Below the pieces are notes generated by a model. It was not told the DNA's origin, did not search any database, and saw only the letters and a list, made by a program, of their open reading frames with translations. 64,000 nucleotides of DNA from Eubacterium sp. CAG:274 (GTDB lineage: Bacteria; Bacillota; Clostridia; Lachnospirales; CAG-274): assembly GCA_000432155.1 (NCBI GenBank), contig FR888494.1, positions 1-64,000 of the forward strand, given 5' to 3'. Shown here one piece after another: positions 32,212-41,682 of this stretch. Both the position numbers and the translations under genes were made by a program. Numbering within the stretch: position 1 is the first letter of the stretch; each line of letters opens with the position of its first letter.

Positions 32212-33753
32212 TTATTTAAAATTACTTCCGTCCCAAATTTCTGTACAAATATCCTTGTAAAACTCTGGTTCGTGACAAACCATTAAAATAGTACCCTTAT
32301 ACTCTTTTAAAACTCTTTTCAATTCGTCTTTAGCATCTACATCTAAGTGGTTTGTAGGTTCGTCAAGAACAAGAATATTAGTTTCCTTATTCATTATTTT
32401 GCAAAGTCGTACCTTTGCCTGTTCTCCACCACTTAACACATAAACCTTGCTTTCTATTTGGTCAGTTGTTAAACCACATTTAGCCAATAAACCTCTTACT
32501 TCTCCTTGATTTAAAGACGGAAATTCATTCCATACATCATCAATACAAGTATTAGTATTATCACTCTTTATTTCCTGTTCAAAGTAACCTATAAGCTGAT
32601 TACCACCAAGTTCTACAGAACCTGAAATAGGCTTAATTTCTCCTAAAAGGCTTCTTAAAAGTGTAGTTTTACCAATACCATTTGAACCAACAACAGCTAC
32701 TTTCTGTCCTCTTTCAAGCAAAAGATTTAAAGGCTTAGACAAAGGCTTGTCATAGCCTATTACTAAATCCTTTGTTTCAAAAATAAGTTTGTCGGAAGTT
32801 CTGCCTGCAACAAATCTGAACTCTGGCTTTGGTTTTTCCTTTGCCAATTCAATAATATCCATTTTATCAAGCTTTTTCTGTCTTGCTCTTGCCATACCGG
32901 CTGTAGCCACTCTGGCTTTATTTTTTGCAATAAAAGTCTGAAGTGAATTAATTTCATTTTGCTGTCTATTATAGGCCGCTTCAAGCTGTTTTTTGCCTAA
33001 TTCGTATAATCTAAGAAATTCATTATAATCTCCAACATAACGGGTAATATGGGCATTTTCAACATGATAAATAATATTTACAACATCGTTTAAAAATTCC
33101 ATATCATGAGAAATAAGAATAAAGGCATTTTCATACTTTAATAAATACTCTTTAAGCCAAGCAATATGTTCTTCATCAAGATAGTTTGTAGGTTCGTCTA
33201 AAAGCAAAATATCAGGATTTTGTAAAAGCATTTTAGCAAGAAGGATTTTAGTTCTCTGACCACCGGATAAATCGTCCACATCCGAATCAAGTCCTAAATC
33301 TGTAAGACCTACACCTCTTGCAACTTCTTCAACTCTTGTGTCAATCATATAGAAGTCACTTGTATCGAGAATATCCTGCAATTCGGCTGCACTTTCCATT
33401 AATTTATCAATATCTGCACCCTCATCGCCCATTTTTGCATATATGTCATTCATTTCCTTTTCAATATCAAATAAATAGTCAAACGCAGTTTTTAAGGCAT
33501 CTCTTATAGTCTGACCTTTTTTAAGTTCGGCGTGCTGGTCCATATATCCTACACGAACTCTTTTAGCCCATTCGATTTTACCCTCATCTGGCATAAGTTT
33601 ATTAGTGATAATTTTCATAAATGTAGATTTACCTTCGCCATTAGCTCCAATAAAACCAACATGCTCCCCTTTATTTAACTTAAAGGAAACATCTTCGTAT
33701 ATTACTCTACCACCAAAAACATGGCTCATATTTTCTACCGTTAAAATGCTCAT
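32212..33753 (-). CDS. ABC-F family ATPase (YbiT/YkpA-like)
   Basis: This 513-residue cytoplasmic protein has two ABC domains and no membrane part. The first Walker A is GANGEGKST, the first signature LSGGQ and Walker B ILLLDEPTN. The second set is GSNGIGKTT, LSGGEQ and ILVLDEPTN. Between them is the ABC-F linker, rich in charged helices (RQQNEINSLQTFIAKNKARV). ABC-F proteins bind ribosomes and relieve stalling or protect against antibiotics. The sequence suggests the housekeeping YbiT/YkpA group rather than a resistance type. It has its own promoter and terminator. Confidence 0.92.
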   Translation of the reverse strand: MSILTVENMSHVFGGRVIYEDVSFKLNKGEHVGFIGANGEGKSTFMKIITNKLMPDEGKIEWAKRVRVGYMDQHAELKKGQTIRDALKTAFDYLFDIEKEMNDIYAKMGDEGADIDKLMESAAELQDILDTSDFYMIDTRVEEVARGVGLTDLGLDSDVDDLSGGQRTKILLAKMLLQNPDILLLDEPTNYLDEEHIAWLKEYLLKYENAFILISHDMEFLNDVVNIIYHVENAHITRYVGDYNEFLRLYELGKKQLEAAYNRQQNEINSLQTFIAKNKARVATAGMARARQKKLDKMDIIELAKEKPKPEFRFVAGRTSDKLIFETKDLVIGYDKPLSKPLNLLLERGQKVAVVGSNGIGKTTLLRSLLGEIKPISGSVELGGNQLIGYFEQEIKSDNTNTCIDDVWNEFPSLNQGEVRGLLAKCGLTTDQIESKVYVLSGGEQAKVRLCKIMNKETNILVLDEPTNHLDVDAKDELKRVLKEYKGTILMVCHEPEFYKDICTEIWDGSNFK

Positions 33754-33784
33754 AAATTACTCCTTACATAAAAATTATAGATAG

Positions 33785-33813
33785 ATTTTAACATTGAAAA
33801 AACAAAAAGTCAA
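33785..33813 (-). promoter_or_regulatory. Promoter of the ABC-F gene
   Basis: On the minus strand TTGACT (33813-33808) and TAAAAT (33790-33785) are 17 bp apart, with TG one base before the -10 box. Confidence 0.65.
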
Positions 33814-33982
33814 CAAAATTGACACAGTTAAAATATTATACAAAAAATCATTTCAATTTTTGTCAATTATGCTGTAGCACATAACCCAAAACTTAATAAA
33901 ATTAAGTATAACTATCATTTAACACATTTATTAAAGTAAAACCTATTAATAAAATAAATTTTATTGATAATTTCAAAACATA

Positions 33983-34011
33983 TTTACAATTTTTTAATAC
34001 GGTGCTATTAT
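33983..34011 (+). promoter_or_regulatory. Promoter of aspA
   Basis: TTTACA (33983-33988) and TATTAT (34006-34011) are 17 bp apart, with TGC forming an extended -10 element. The remaining divergent gap (33814-33982) is very AT-rich without a recognised site. Confidence 0.6.
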
Positions 34012-34069
34012 TTCAAACATCAAATAAAACAACGACAAATAAACAAACATTATTGGAGGTAAATTATAT

Positions 34070-35485
34070 ATGAAAACTAGAACTGAATTTGATTCCATTG
34101 GTAGCCTTGAAATTCCTGTAGATGCTTATTATGGTGTACAAAGCCTTAGAGCAAAAAATAACTTCCATATTACAAAAAAGTCTATGCATTATAAATTTAT
34201 AAACAGTCTTGCACAAATAAAGAAAGCATCTGCTATTACAAACGAACATGCTGGACTTTTAAATTACAAAATAGCAAATGTAATATCTATTGCCTGTGAT
34301 GAGATTATTAATGGTAAATTTCACGACCAGTTTATAGTTGATGCCGTTCAAGGTGGTGCTGGCACATCAGCAAATATGAATGCAAATGAGGTAATAGCAA
34401 ACAGAGCCATTGAGCTTTTAGGTTGTACTAAGGGAGATTACACAGTAGTTCATTCTAATGACCATGTCAATATGGCACAATCAACAAATGATGTAATTCC
34501 AACTGCTGGCAAACTTACAATATTAAAACTTATACCAAATTTATTAAATGAGCTTGAAGAATTATATAGTGCTTTAATTTTGAAATCAAAAGAGTTTGAC
34601 CATATTATAAAAATGGGTAGAACACAGTTACAGGATGCTGTTCCAATGCGTTTAGGTCAGTCTTTTCACGCATATGCCAAAGTTATAAACAGAGATATAA
34701 CTAGAATAAAAGAGGCAATTAAAGAGGTAGAATATGTAAATATGGGCGGTACAGCTATTGGCACAGCTATCAACACAAGCCCAATGTATTTGCACCATAT
34801 CGTAGAAAATCTTTCACTTATAACTGGTATTTCCTTTAAACAGGCTGACGATTTGATAGATGCAACACAGAACTTAGATTGCTTCGTATCAGTTTCAAAT
34901 GCTTTAAAGACATGTGCTGTAAACTTATCTAAGTTCAGTAATGATTTAAGACTTCTTTCAAGCGGTCCGAGAACTGGCTTACACGAAATTAATCTTCCAG
35001 CAAAGCAGAATGGTTCTTCAATTATGCCCGGAAAAGTAAATCCAGTAATTCCGGAGGTTGTAACACAGGTAGCCTATCTTGTAATTGGTCACGATACAAC
35101 TATTACAATGGCAGCAGAGGCAGGACAAATGGAATTAAATGCCTTTGAACCAGTTTTATTTTACAATATATTTGAATCAATAGAAACTCTTACAGGGGCT
35201 GTAAACACTCTTACTAATAACTGTGTTACAGGCATTACAGCTAATGAAAAGGAATGTAGAAGTTATGTTGAACATTCTGTAGGTATTTCTACTGCCCTTT
35301 GCCCTTATATTGGCTATAAAAAATCAGCTGAAATAGCTAAACTTTCACTTAAAACAGGTAGAACGGTTAAGGAAATAGTATTAAGCGAAAAACTGCTTTC
35401 AGAAAACCAGTTGAATGAAATTTTAAATCCTGTAAATCTTACAGAACCTGAAAATGAACTAGAAACCATAGCTAAGGCTATGTAA
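34070..35485 (+). CDS. aspA: Aspartate ammonia-lyase
   Basis: This 471-residue cytoplasmic enzyme reversibly splits L-aspartate into fumarate and ammonia. It opens with TRTEFDSIGSLEIPVDAYYG, typical for aspartase, and carries the superfamily signature GSSIMPGKVNP with the catalytic serine in the flexible loop. QGGAGTSANMNANEV and GRTQLQDAVP are the other two conserved segments. Length and motifs favour aspartase over class II fumarase, whose sequence is related. The gene has its own extended -10 promoter and terminator, so it is monocistronic. Confidence 0.94.
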   Translation: MKTRTEFDSIGSLEIPVDAYYGVQSLRAKNNFHITKKSMHYKFINSLAQIKKASAITNEHAGLLNYKIANVISIACDEIINGKFHDQFIVDAVQGGAGTSANMNANEVIANRAIELLGCTKGDYTVVHSNDHVNMAQSTNDVIPTAGKLTILKLIPNLLNELEELYSALILKSKEFDHIIKMGRTQLQDAVPMRLGQSFHAYAKVINRDITRIKEAIKEVEYVNMGGTAIGTAINTSPMYLHHIVENLSLITGISFKQADDLIDATQNLDCFVSVSNALKTCAVNLSKFSNDLRLLSSGPRTGLHEINLPAKQNGSSIMPGKVNPVIPEVVTQVAYLVIGHDTTITMAAEAGQMELNAFEPVLFYNIFESIETLTGAVNTLTNNCVTGITANEKECRSYVEHSVGISTALCPYIGYKKSAEIAKLSLKTGRTVKEIVLSEKLLSENQLNEILNPVNLTEPENELETIAKAM

Positions 35486-35510
35486 TGGAAATTGTATATT
35501 AACTAATCTA

Positions 35511-35542
35511 CTGACATCATTTTTTAATGGTGTCAGTTTTTT
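35511..35542 (+). terminator. Terminator of aspA
   Basis: CTGACATCAT (35511-35520) pairs with ATGGTGTCAG (35527-35536, one G-U pair) and runs into TTTTTT. Confidence 0.9.
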
Positions 35543-35869
35543 ATGCTTTAATTATTTATCAAACTTATATTTTATTAAGTCAAATACTTTATCTTATTAA
35601 ATTACTTAATTTAAACTATATAAATTTATTTTTAACTCCATAAATACTCTTAATTAAAATATTATCCTTATATGTCATATTTTTTTACATTTTTTATATA
35701 AAATATGATATAATCTTATTAATAAATAAAAACAACTAGAATTTTATACTATAATTGTACTTATATTTTTTTATAATAGCTAAAAAAAATATGTTTATAT
35801 AAATTATAGAATGGTAATCACAACATCAAGTTCTAAAGAATATTTCGTTGCATAAAGGAGGTTTTTATT
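35543..35869 (+). promoter_or_regulatory. AT-rich upstream region with probable promoter
   Basis: The gap is extremely AT-rich. TATAAT at 35709-35714 with TTTACA at 35684-35689 (19-bp spacing, or TTACAT at 18 bp) is the only convincing promoter for the gene at 35870, leaving a leader of about 150 nt. No gene or known RNA was recognised. Confidence 0.45.
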
Positions 35870-37765
35870 ATGGATATATCTCAAATTATAAAACAAACAA
35901 AAAACATTATACTGAAAGAACTATTCACCGATATTAATGATAAATGTTGTGTCCTAGATTTATGTATAGAAAATAAAGGTAAAGATATTAAAATATCACA
36001 ATGGGATGCCACTAAGGGAGATTTTTTTACACTTGATATTCAATCATTAAGCAAAGTATCACAATTCTTTTTTGAAAAGACGAAATCAGACTTAATAAAC
36101 GAATACAACAATGAAACTATTTTACCATTTCGCAAGCATAATTATGAAAAAATTTTAAATCAGTATTTAGAAAATAGATGTGGTATTAGCAATCTTGAAT
36201 TTAGTATTTTACTTTCCGAAACGAAAAAGCAAGAATTAGAGAAAAAATTAAGAAATCAACTTATAAGATATCTTTACTTACATATATCAATAAAACAAAA
36301 ACTTGAGCAAAAAAACAAACAAGAACTTGAAGAAAAAATAATTAAAAAACTTCCATATTTAAAATGGAATAAGTCTACTGAAAATAATATTATAAAATAT
36401 TCATCAGTAGATGGAAATGGAAAAGAGATTGAATTAATTTGTATTCTCAATATACAAAAAAATGATGAAATAGTAGATAGTAGATTATTATGTGACAACC
36501 AAGTATTAGAATATGTTAAATATAATGTTAATATTATTGTAAATAAAATTGAACTTTGTATTGAAAATGAAGAAAGAAAAAAACGTCATAAAGAAAGTAT
36601 TAAAAACCATGAAGAAAAAATAATTAAAAAACTTCCATATTTAAAATGGAGTAAATTTATTCAAACTAATGGTATTAAATACAGTTCAATATATAAAAAA
36701 AGGAAAAAAATTGAATTATATTTTGTCAATACCGAACACGAAAATCAAAAAGAAACAGACAATAAATTATTATATTGTAATCAACCATTAAAATATGTGG
36801 ATTATGATATAAATAAAATTGTTAATATCATAGAAAATTGTATAGAAAAGCAAAAGCAGTATATATTAGAGCATAAGCAAGAACTAGAACATAAGCAATA
36901 TGAAGCAAAACAAAAATTATATACCTCTTTAATAGACATAAAAAGACAATATATTGAAAATCTAGTAAAAAAATATGGTATAAAACAAAAAGATATAGAA
37001 AATTATATAAAAAATTATGCTGATTTTTACCAGAATAAATGTAAGTATAAGATGTCATGTAAATTAAAAAATAAAATATGTACGGTATTTAACCGTGATT
37101 GCCACTATAATCAAAATTTTTTAAATAGGATAAATAGATATATACAAAAAATTCTAAAATACCAAAATAATAATTCTATTTCTAAATCAAATAAAAATAA
37201 ACCTATGTTGACAGAAATTGGATTAAAAGATTTTGTTGTAAGAACAAATGTCTTCAAATGTATGCACAATAAGCATAAAATTGATAATATAGTGGCTATG
37301 ATAAATATAGACAATGATGGAAAAAGAGAACAGATAAAAATTTCTGCTGGTTATTGCAATGAATGTAAAGTATATTTTATGTTGAACTCCACATATCAAG
37401 CTCTAAAAAACAAAGGTTTAATTTTATGTCGAATTACTGATGAAAAAAGTTATCTGAAAGGAAATTATGCAAATGGTATTCGTTTAGCAAAGGAATCTAT
37501 ACTTATGCAATATGGATACAATACATCACAAACAAATGGTTTGTCAGCTACTGGTAGACAAAAAATTCTTGCAGTTATTATAGATAATAAAATTATGTCA
37601 AAAAGTGAAATTATTAGCTACTTGGACTTTTTTATAAATCAAAGAAGTTCACAAGCTAGAATGGAACTTGCTATTTCTAAATGGGAAACCGACCGAGAAT
37701 TTGTAGAAAATTATAAAATAGGTCAATATACTCAGTTCGGTGTAAACGCCATATATAGAAGATAA
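35870..37765 (+). CDS. Large protein of unknown family with duplicated domain and Cys/His cluster
   Basis: I do not recognise this 631-residue protein. It is very AT-rich and lysine-rich, with no signal peptide or membrane segment. Residues about 155-235 and 248-326 are a duplication, each beginning EKIIKKLPYLKW and continuing with IKYSS and a KxIEL strand. A charged coiled-coil stretch follows (about 325-385). A cysteine-bearing region (391-411) precedes a C-terminal domain in which C464-M-H-N-K-H469 and C496-N-E-C499 could bind zinc. The last part, with GRQKILAVIIDN, SKSEIISYLDFFI and AISKWETDREFV, is helical and looks conserved in style. It stands alone between its own promoter and a terminator. 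It could be a nucleic-acid-binding or defence protein, but nothing proves that. Confidence 0.65.
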   Translation: MDISQIIKQTKNIILKELFTDINDKCCVLDLCIENKGKDIKISQWDATKGDFFTLDIQSLSKVSQFFFEKTKSDLINEYNNETILPFRKHNYEKILNQYLENRCGISNLEFSILLSETKKQELEKKLRNQLIRYLYLHISIKQKLEQKNKQELEEKIIKKLPYLKWNKSTENNIIKYSSVDGNGKEIELICILNIQKNDEIVDSRLLCDNQVLEYVKYNVNIIVNKIELCIENEERKKRHKESIKNHEEKIIKKLPYLKWSKFIQTNGIKYSSIYKKRKKIELYFVNTEHENQKETDNKLLYCNQPLKYVDYDINKIVNIIENCIEKQKQYILEHKQELEHKQYEAKQKLYTSLIDIKRQYIENLVKKYGIKQKDIENYIKNYADFYQNKCKYKMSCKLKNKICTVFNRDCHYNQNFLNRINRYIQKILKYQNNNSISKSNKNKPMLTEIGLKDFVVRTNVFKCMHNKHKIDNIVAMINIDNDGKREQIKISAGYCNECKVYFMLNSTYQALKNKGLILCRITDEKSYLKGNYANGIRLAKESILMQYGYNTSQTNGLSATGRQKILAVIIDNKIMSKSEIISYLDFFINQRSSQARMELAISKWETDREFVENYKIGQYTQFGVNAIYRR

Positions 37766-37795
37766 AAATGCAATTCAAAATTTAAAAGTATTATA

Positions 37796-37830
37796 AAAAT
37801 CGGTGTAGTTAAAAAAGCTACACCAATTTT
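37796..37830 (+). terminator. Terminator of the unknown 631-residue gene
   Basis: GGTGTAG (37802-37808) pairs with CTACACC (37818-37824), extended by A/T pairs to AAAAAT and ATTTTT on the outside. Confidence 0.82.
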
Positions 37831-37921
37831 TATAAGCATATACATAAGTACACTTCTATGCCCTTTTCCCTTAAGTAAAACATAAAATCAATATTTTTTG
37901 CCCAGCTCTTGACAAAGAGCC

Positions 37922-37950
37922 AAAAAAGAGAGGATACAATGTATCCTCTC
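37922..37950 (-). terminator. Terminator of the rpsM-rplQ operon
   Basis: The perfect stem GAGAGGATAC/GTATCCTCTC (37950-37941 with 37937-37928 on the minus strand) has a 3-nt loop and is followed by six T residues. It lies 12 bp behind rplQ. Confidence 0.92.
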
Positions 37951-37962
37951 AAAAAAATCAAA

Positions 37963-38499
37963 TTAAACTAATTCAATGATTACAACTTCAGCGCCGTCAC
38001 CGCGTCTAGCACCAATCTTAATCATTCTAGTGTAGCCACCATTTCTGTCAGCATACTTAGGAGCAACTTCTTCGAACATATGGTTAGCCATATCGATGTT
38101 CTTAGTGTTAGCCTTCTTCTTTCTGCCGTTAACAGGAGCTTCAACTACTGGGTAGAAGTAGCTTAACATCTTTCTTCTAGCGTTAAGTCTTGAAGGCTGA
38201 TCCTTCTTGATAGTCTTTTCAACTTCATCAAAAACAGTAACCTTCTTACCGTCTACAACATTCTTAACTCTCTTGCCATCAGAATCCTTCTTAGCAACCT
38301 TTGCTGTTACAGTTACTTCATCGAAGTTATCCTTTTCCTTAACTGCAAGAGTGATTAACTTTTCAGCAATTCTTCTGATTTCCTTAGCCTTAGCTTCAGT
38401 AGTCTGAATCTTGCCATGGTATAATAAATTAGTTACCTGGTTACGAAGCAATGCTTTACGCTGACTTGCTGTACGACCAAGTTTTCTATATCCAGCCAT
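37963..38499 (-). CDS. rplQ: 50S ribosomal protein L17, enlarged
   Basis: The N-terminus [20 protein letters not shown] and the tail [16 protein letters not shown] identify L17 of the large subunit, near the peptide exit tunnel. At 178 residues it is about 60 longer than the usual form. The extra charged segment lies around residues 57-110 ([18 protein letters not shown] onwards), between the two conserved halves. Long L17 forms occur in Lachnospirales-type Clostridia, as I recall. It is the last gene of the rpsM operon. Confidence 0.95.
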   Translation of the reverse strand: MAGYRKLGRTASQRKALLRNQVTNLLYHGKIQTTEAKAKEIRRIAEKLITLAVKEKDNFDEVTVTAKVAKKDSDGKRVKNVVDGKKVTVFDEVEKTIKKDQPSRLNARRKMLSYFYPVVEAPVNGRKKKANTKNIDMANHMFEEVAPKYADRNGGYTRMIKIGARRGDGAEVVIIELV

Positions 38500-38513
38500 T
38501 AACTTAATCCTCC

Positions 38514-39467
38514 TTAATCGTCACTTGGACTTAAACTCAATCCAAGTTCTTCTAACTTTTTAAGTACTTCGTCTAAAGACTTGCGTCCAAGATTACGCAC
38601 CTTCATCATATCGTCTTCAGTCTTATTTGCCAAGTCTTCAACAGTGTTGATACCAGCTCTCTTAAGACAGTTGTAAGAACGAACTGAAAGGTCAAGTTCT
38701 TCAATACTCTGTTCAAGAACCTTTTCCTTAGTTCCAACTTCTTTTTCAACGAGAATTTCAGCATTTTTAGCACTGTCAGACAAGTCAACAAATAAGCACA
38801 AATGCTCATTTAAAATCTTAGCACCTAAACTTACTGCATCATCAGGAGAGATTGTACCATCAGTCCATACTTCAAAAGTAAGTTTATCATAGTCAGTAAT
38901 CTGACCGACACGAGTATCCTCTACCTTAAAGTTTACTCTTCTAACTGGAGTATAAAGAGAGTCTACAGGTATCATTCTAAGGGGTTGGTCAGCCCTTTTA
39001 TTTTTAGAGGCTTCTACATAGCCACGACCTTTTGTTATGGTAATTTCCATAAAAAGCTTGCTGTCTGCACCACCGCTTAAAGTAGCAATGTGTAAATCTG
39101 GGTTAAGGATTTCGATATCAGAGTCAACTCTAATATCGCTAGCCTTAACTTCACAATCACCACTTGCGTCGATGTAAGCCATTTTTGGCTCATTGCTTTC
39201 GCTGTTGTTCTTAATAGCAAGATTTTTAAGATTCAAAATAATTTCAGTAACGTCTTCCTTAACACCAGGAATAGTGCTAAATTCGTGAAGAACGCCATCT
39301 ATCTTTACGTTGCTTACAGCAGCACCAGGTAATGAAGAAAGTAAAATTCTTCTAAGTGAATTACCAAGAGTAGTACCATAGCCTCTTTCTAAAGGCTCTA
39401 CTACAAAGCGACCGTAAGTCTCATTCTGTTCTGCAATTTCGATACGAGGTTTTTCAAATTCAAACAC
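38514..39467 (-). CDS. rpoA: RNA polymerase alpha subunit
   Basis: This 317-residue protein has the dimerisation N-domain, including the conserved [20 protein letters not shown] and [10 protein letters not shown], and the C-terminal domain. The latter has the helix-hairpin-helix region [20 protein letters not shown] that contacts UP elements and activators. It lies between rpsD and rplQ as in most bacteria, so its level is tied to ribosome synthesis. Confidence 0.98.
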   Translation of the reverse strand: MFEFEKPRIEIAEQNETYGRFVVEPLERGYGTTLGNSLRRILLSSLPGAAVSNVKIDGVLHEFSTIPGVKEDVTEIILNLKNLAIKNNSESNEPKMAYIDASGDCEVKASDIRVDSDIEILNPDLHIATLSGGADSKLFMEITITKGRGYVEASKNKRADQPLRMIPVDSLYTPVRRVNFKVEDTRVGQITDYDKLTFEVWTDGTISPDDAVSLGAKILNEHLCLFVDLSDSAKNAEILVEKEVGTKEKVLEQSIEELDLSVRSYNCLKRAGINTVEDLANKTEDDMMKVRNLGRKSLDEVLKKLEELGLSLSPSDD

Positions 39468-39529
39468 TCAGCCCAACCTCCTTAAAAATAGTTAAAAAAC
39501 ATTTACCAAAAGCCATACTTTGCCAATTA

Positions 39530-40120
39530 TTACTTAGAGTACAATTCGACAATAAGTGTTTCGTTTACAGGTAAATCTAACTGTTCTCTCTTTGGAAGTG
39601 TTACAACACTACCTTTGAGGTTATCGTGGTCAGCAGATAACCACTCAGGAACGATACGAGTTGAAGTAACTTCAAGAACCTGCTTAAATCTTTCAATGTC
39701 CTTCTTAGTTTCCTTAATTTCGATTACATCTCCAACCTTAACCTGAATAGATGGGATGTTAGCCTTCTTGCCGTTTACAGTAACAAGATTATGTCTTACA
39801 ACCTGTCTTGCTTCCTTTCTAGTACGGCCATAGCCTAATCTGAAAACTACGTTATCAAGTCTTGTTTCAAGAAGCTGAAGTAAGTTTTCACCAGTAATAC
39901 CGTTCATCTTATCAGCTTTCTTATAGTAGTTTCTGAACTGCTTTTCAAGTACGCCGTAAATGAACTTAACCTTCTGCTTTTCCTTTAACTGAACGCCGTA
40001 TTCACTTAACTTGCGCATATTTCTTTTACGATTGCCTAACTTCTTAGAAGAGCCGAGTACACTAGGTTCAATACCAAGGTATCTGCATCTCTTAATGATA
40101 GGACCCATATCTCTAGCCAT
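39530..40120 (-). CDS. rpsD: 30S ribosomal protein S4
   Basis: This 196-residue primary 16S rRNA-binding protein contains the S4 RNA-binding domain RLDNVVFRLGYGRTRKEARQ. It lacks the N-terminal CxxC zinc pattern of zinc-type S4. In many bacteria S4 represses its own operon, so it is a candidate ligand for the leader upstream of rpsM; that link is inference. Confidence 0.98.
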   Translation of the reverse strand: MARDMGPIIKRCRYLGIEPSVLGSSKKLGNRKRNMRKLSEYGVQLKEKQKVKFIYGVLEKQFRNYYKKADKMNGITGENLLQLLETRLDNVVFRLGYGRTRKEARQVVRHNLVTVNGKKANIPSIQVKVGDVIEIKETKKDIERFKQVLEVTSTRIVPEWLSADHDNLKGSVVTLPKREQLDLPVNETLIVELYSK

Positions 40121-40162
40121 TAATAATGTACCTCCACAAATATATTCTACACTGTATTAAAA

Positions 40163-40561
40163 TTAAACTCTTCTTCTCTTAGGTGGTCTACAACCATTGT
40201 GAGGAACAGGAGTAACATCCTTAATCATAGTAACGTCAAGACCAACTGTCTGTAAAGCTCTGATAGCAGCTTCACGTCCTGAACCAGGACCCTTAACGAA
40301 TACTTCAACAGTCTTTAAACCATAATCCTTAGCAGCACCTGCAGCCTTTTCAGCAGCCATCTGTGCAGCATATGGAGTAGACTTCTTAGAACCTCTAAAA
40401 CCTAATTCGCCAGCACTTGCCCATGATAAAGCATTACCAGCAGCATCTGTAATAGTAACAATTGTATTATTAAAAGTTGACTGTATATGAGCTTGGCCAC
40501 GTTCAACAACTCTTCTGTCACGACGTCTACGGCCTGCAGCTTTCTTTACTGTCTTTGCCAT
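40163..40561 (-). CDS. rpsK: 30S ribosomal protein S11
   Basis: This 132-residue platform protein is recognised by [19 protein letters not shown], the glycine-rich stretch [13 protein letters not shown] and the tail [13 protein letters not shown]. It lies 35 bp after rpsM with a strong AGGAGG and belongs to the second transcription unit of the cluster. Confidence 0.98.
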   Translation of the reverse strand: MAKTVKKAAGRRRRDRRVVERGQAHIQSTFNNTIVTITDAAGNALSWASAGELGFRGSKKSTPYAAQMAAEKAAGAAKDYGLKTVEVFVKGPGSGREAAIRALQTVGLDVTMIKDVTPVPHNGCRPPKRRRV

Positions 40562-40596
40562 TAAATTAACCTCCTTAAATCAATTACATTGATTAA

Positions 40597-40968
40597 TTAT
40601 TTCTTCTTGTTCGCAACAGTTCTTCTAGGACCTTTTCTTGTTCTAGCGTTTGTCTTAGTCTTCTGACCTCTACATGGAAGACCTCTTCTGTGACGAATAC
40701 CTCTGTAACAACCGATTTCCATAAGTCGCTTGATGTTCATAGCAACTTCTCTTCTTAAATCACCTTCAACAAGTGTATGAGTTTCATCGATAGCTTCTCT
40801 AATCTTTGCAACTTCATCATCTGTAAGGTCTCTAACTCTAGTGTCTGGATTAATACCAGTCATAGATAAAATCTTGTCTGCCTTAGCACGTCCGATACCG
40901 AATACATAAGTAAGGCCGATTTCAATACGCTTTTCTCTAGGTAAATCAACACCCGCAATACGAGCCAT
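40597..40968 (-). CDS. rpsM: 30S ribosomal protein S13
   Basis: This 123-residue head protein starts [20 protein letters not shown]. Its hallmarks are [12 protein letters not shown], the loop [20 protein letters not shown] and a basic tail. The ATG at 40968 has AGAGGTG seven bases upstream; an in-frame GTG nine bases earlier overlaps that site. It is the first gene behind a dedicated promoter and structured leader, and heads rpsK, rpsD, rpoA and rplQ. Confidence 0.97.
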   Translation of the reverse strand: MARIAGVDLPREKRIEIGLTYVFGIGRAKADKILSMTGINPDTRVRDLTDDEVAKIREAIDETHTLVEGDLRREVAMNIKRLMEIGCYRGIRHRRGLPCRGQKTKTNARTRKGPRRTVANKKK

Positions 40969-41157
40969 TCTTTGCACCTCTTTCTTGTAATAAAATTACA
41001 GTTTCTTATAATAATTTCGGTATGATATTTTAATTTTAGCACAGGATAAAACCTGTTACCAAGGGGCAGCCGCTCCCCATCTAACGGTACTTGGGCCTTT
41101 AAGGGCAATTAACCCTTTCTAACCATATTGTATACACTAAAATAAAATACTTACCGA
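40969..41157 (-). ncRNA. Structured leader RNA of the rpsM operon
   Basis: The roughly 190-nt untranslated leader is much richer in GC than other gaps. On the minus strand it folds into AAGGG-CCCTT (around 41111-41095), a longer element pairing CCAAG with CTTGG around GGGG-CCCC (about 41092-41058), and ACAGG-TTTTAT-CCTGT (about 41056-41041). This looks like a ribosomal-protein autoregulation site. By analogy with other bacteria S4 is the likeliest ligand. No Rfam family was recognised. Confidence 0.5.
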
Positions 41158-41163
41158 ATACTG

Positions 41164-41192
41164 AGTATACCACACTTGTTTTCATAAATCAA
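41164..41192 (-). promoter_or_regulatory. Promoter of the rpsM operon
   Basis: On the minus strand TTGATT (41192-41187) and TATACT (41169-41164) are 17 bp apart. It lies behind the rpmJ terminator and starts a separate alpha operon. Confidence 0.7.
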
Positions 41193-41252
41193 GTGTTTTT
41201 TTACATTTTTTTGAAAAATATTTAATATTTTTTATTTTGCGTAAAAATAAGC

Positions 41253-41274
41253 ACAGGGCTGTCACCAGCCCTGT
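41253..41274 (-). terminator. Terminator behind rpmJ
   Basis: ACAGGGCTG/CAGCCCTGT (41274-41266 with 41261-41253 on the minus strand) with a 4-nt loop is followed by GCTTATTTTTA. A smaller hairpin ATCTGT/ACAGAT lies between it and rpmJ. Confidence 0.65.
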
Positions 41275-41316
41275 CCCATAATCTGTATAGTAACAGATGC
41301 CGGGCATATTAAAAAA

Positions 41317-41430
41317 TCAGCCCTGTCTCTGCTTATGCTTAGGGTTTTCGCAGATAATTCTAACTGCACCCTTTCTCTTAATTACTCTACATTTTTCACA
41401 CATTGGTTTAACTGATGGTCTAACCTTCAT
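41317..41430 (-). CDS. rpmJ: 50S ribosomal protein L36
   Basis: This short gene encodes 37 residues beginning [20 protein letters not shown] and ending NPKHKQRQG. The zinc ligands of the C+ form are Cys11, Cys14 and Cys27, with His in the tail. It lies between infA and the rpsM promoter, its usual place, and ends the spc part of the cluster at a terminator. Confidence 0.97.
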   Translation of the reverse strand: MKVRPSVKPMCEKCRVIKRKGAVRIICENPKHKQRQG

Positions 41431-41443
41431 TTGAATTCTCCTT

Positions 41444-41662
41444 TCATTTACCTCTCCAGGTAATTCGTCCTTTACTCAAATCGTATGGTGACATTTCAAT
41501 TTTAACTTTGTCACCTGGTATTATTCTGATAAAGTTCATTCTTAACTTACCTGAAATATGGGCAAGAATCTGATGTCCATTTTCCAGTTCAACTGAAAAC
41601 ATAGCATTTGGAAGTTTCTCGAGGACAGTGCCTTCTACTTCTATTACGTCATTTTTTGCCAA
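41444..41662 (-). CDS. infA: Translation initiation factor IF-1
   Basis: This 72-residue S1-like OB-fold protein binds the A site of the 30S subunit during initiation. It shows the full family sequence, for example [20 protein letters not shown] and [14 protein letters not shown]. The position between the KOW protein and rpmJ is standard for Clostridia. Confidence 0.98.
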   Translation of the reverse strand: MAKNDVIEVEGTVLEKLPNAMFSVELENGHQILAHISGKLRMNFIRIIPGDKVKIEMSPYDLSKGRITWRGK

Positions 41663-41682
41663 GGCTTTTTACCTCCTTAAAA

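Noticed and set aside
37905..37920. Hairpin GCTCTT/AAGAGC as an additional terminator
   Set aside because: The stem is short and no T-run follows on either strand.
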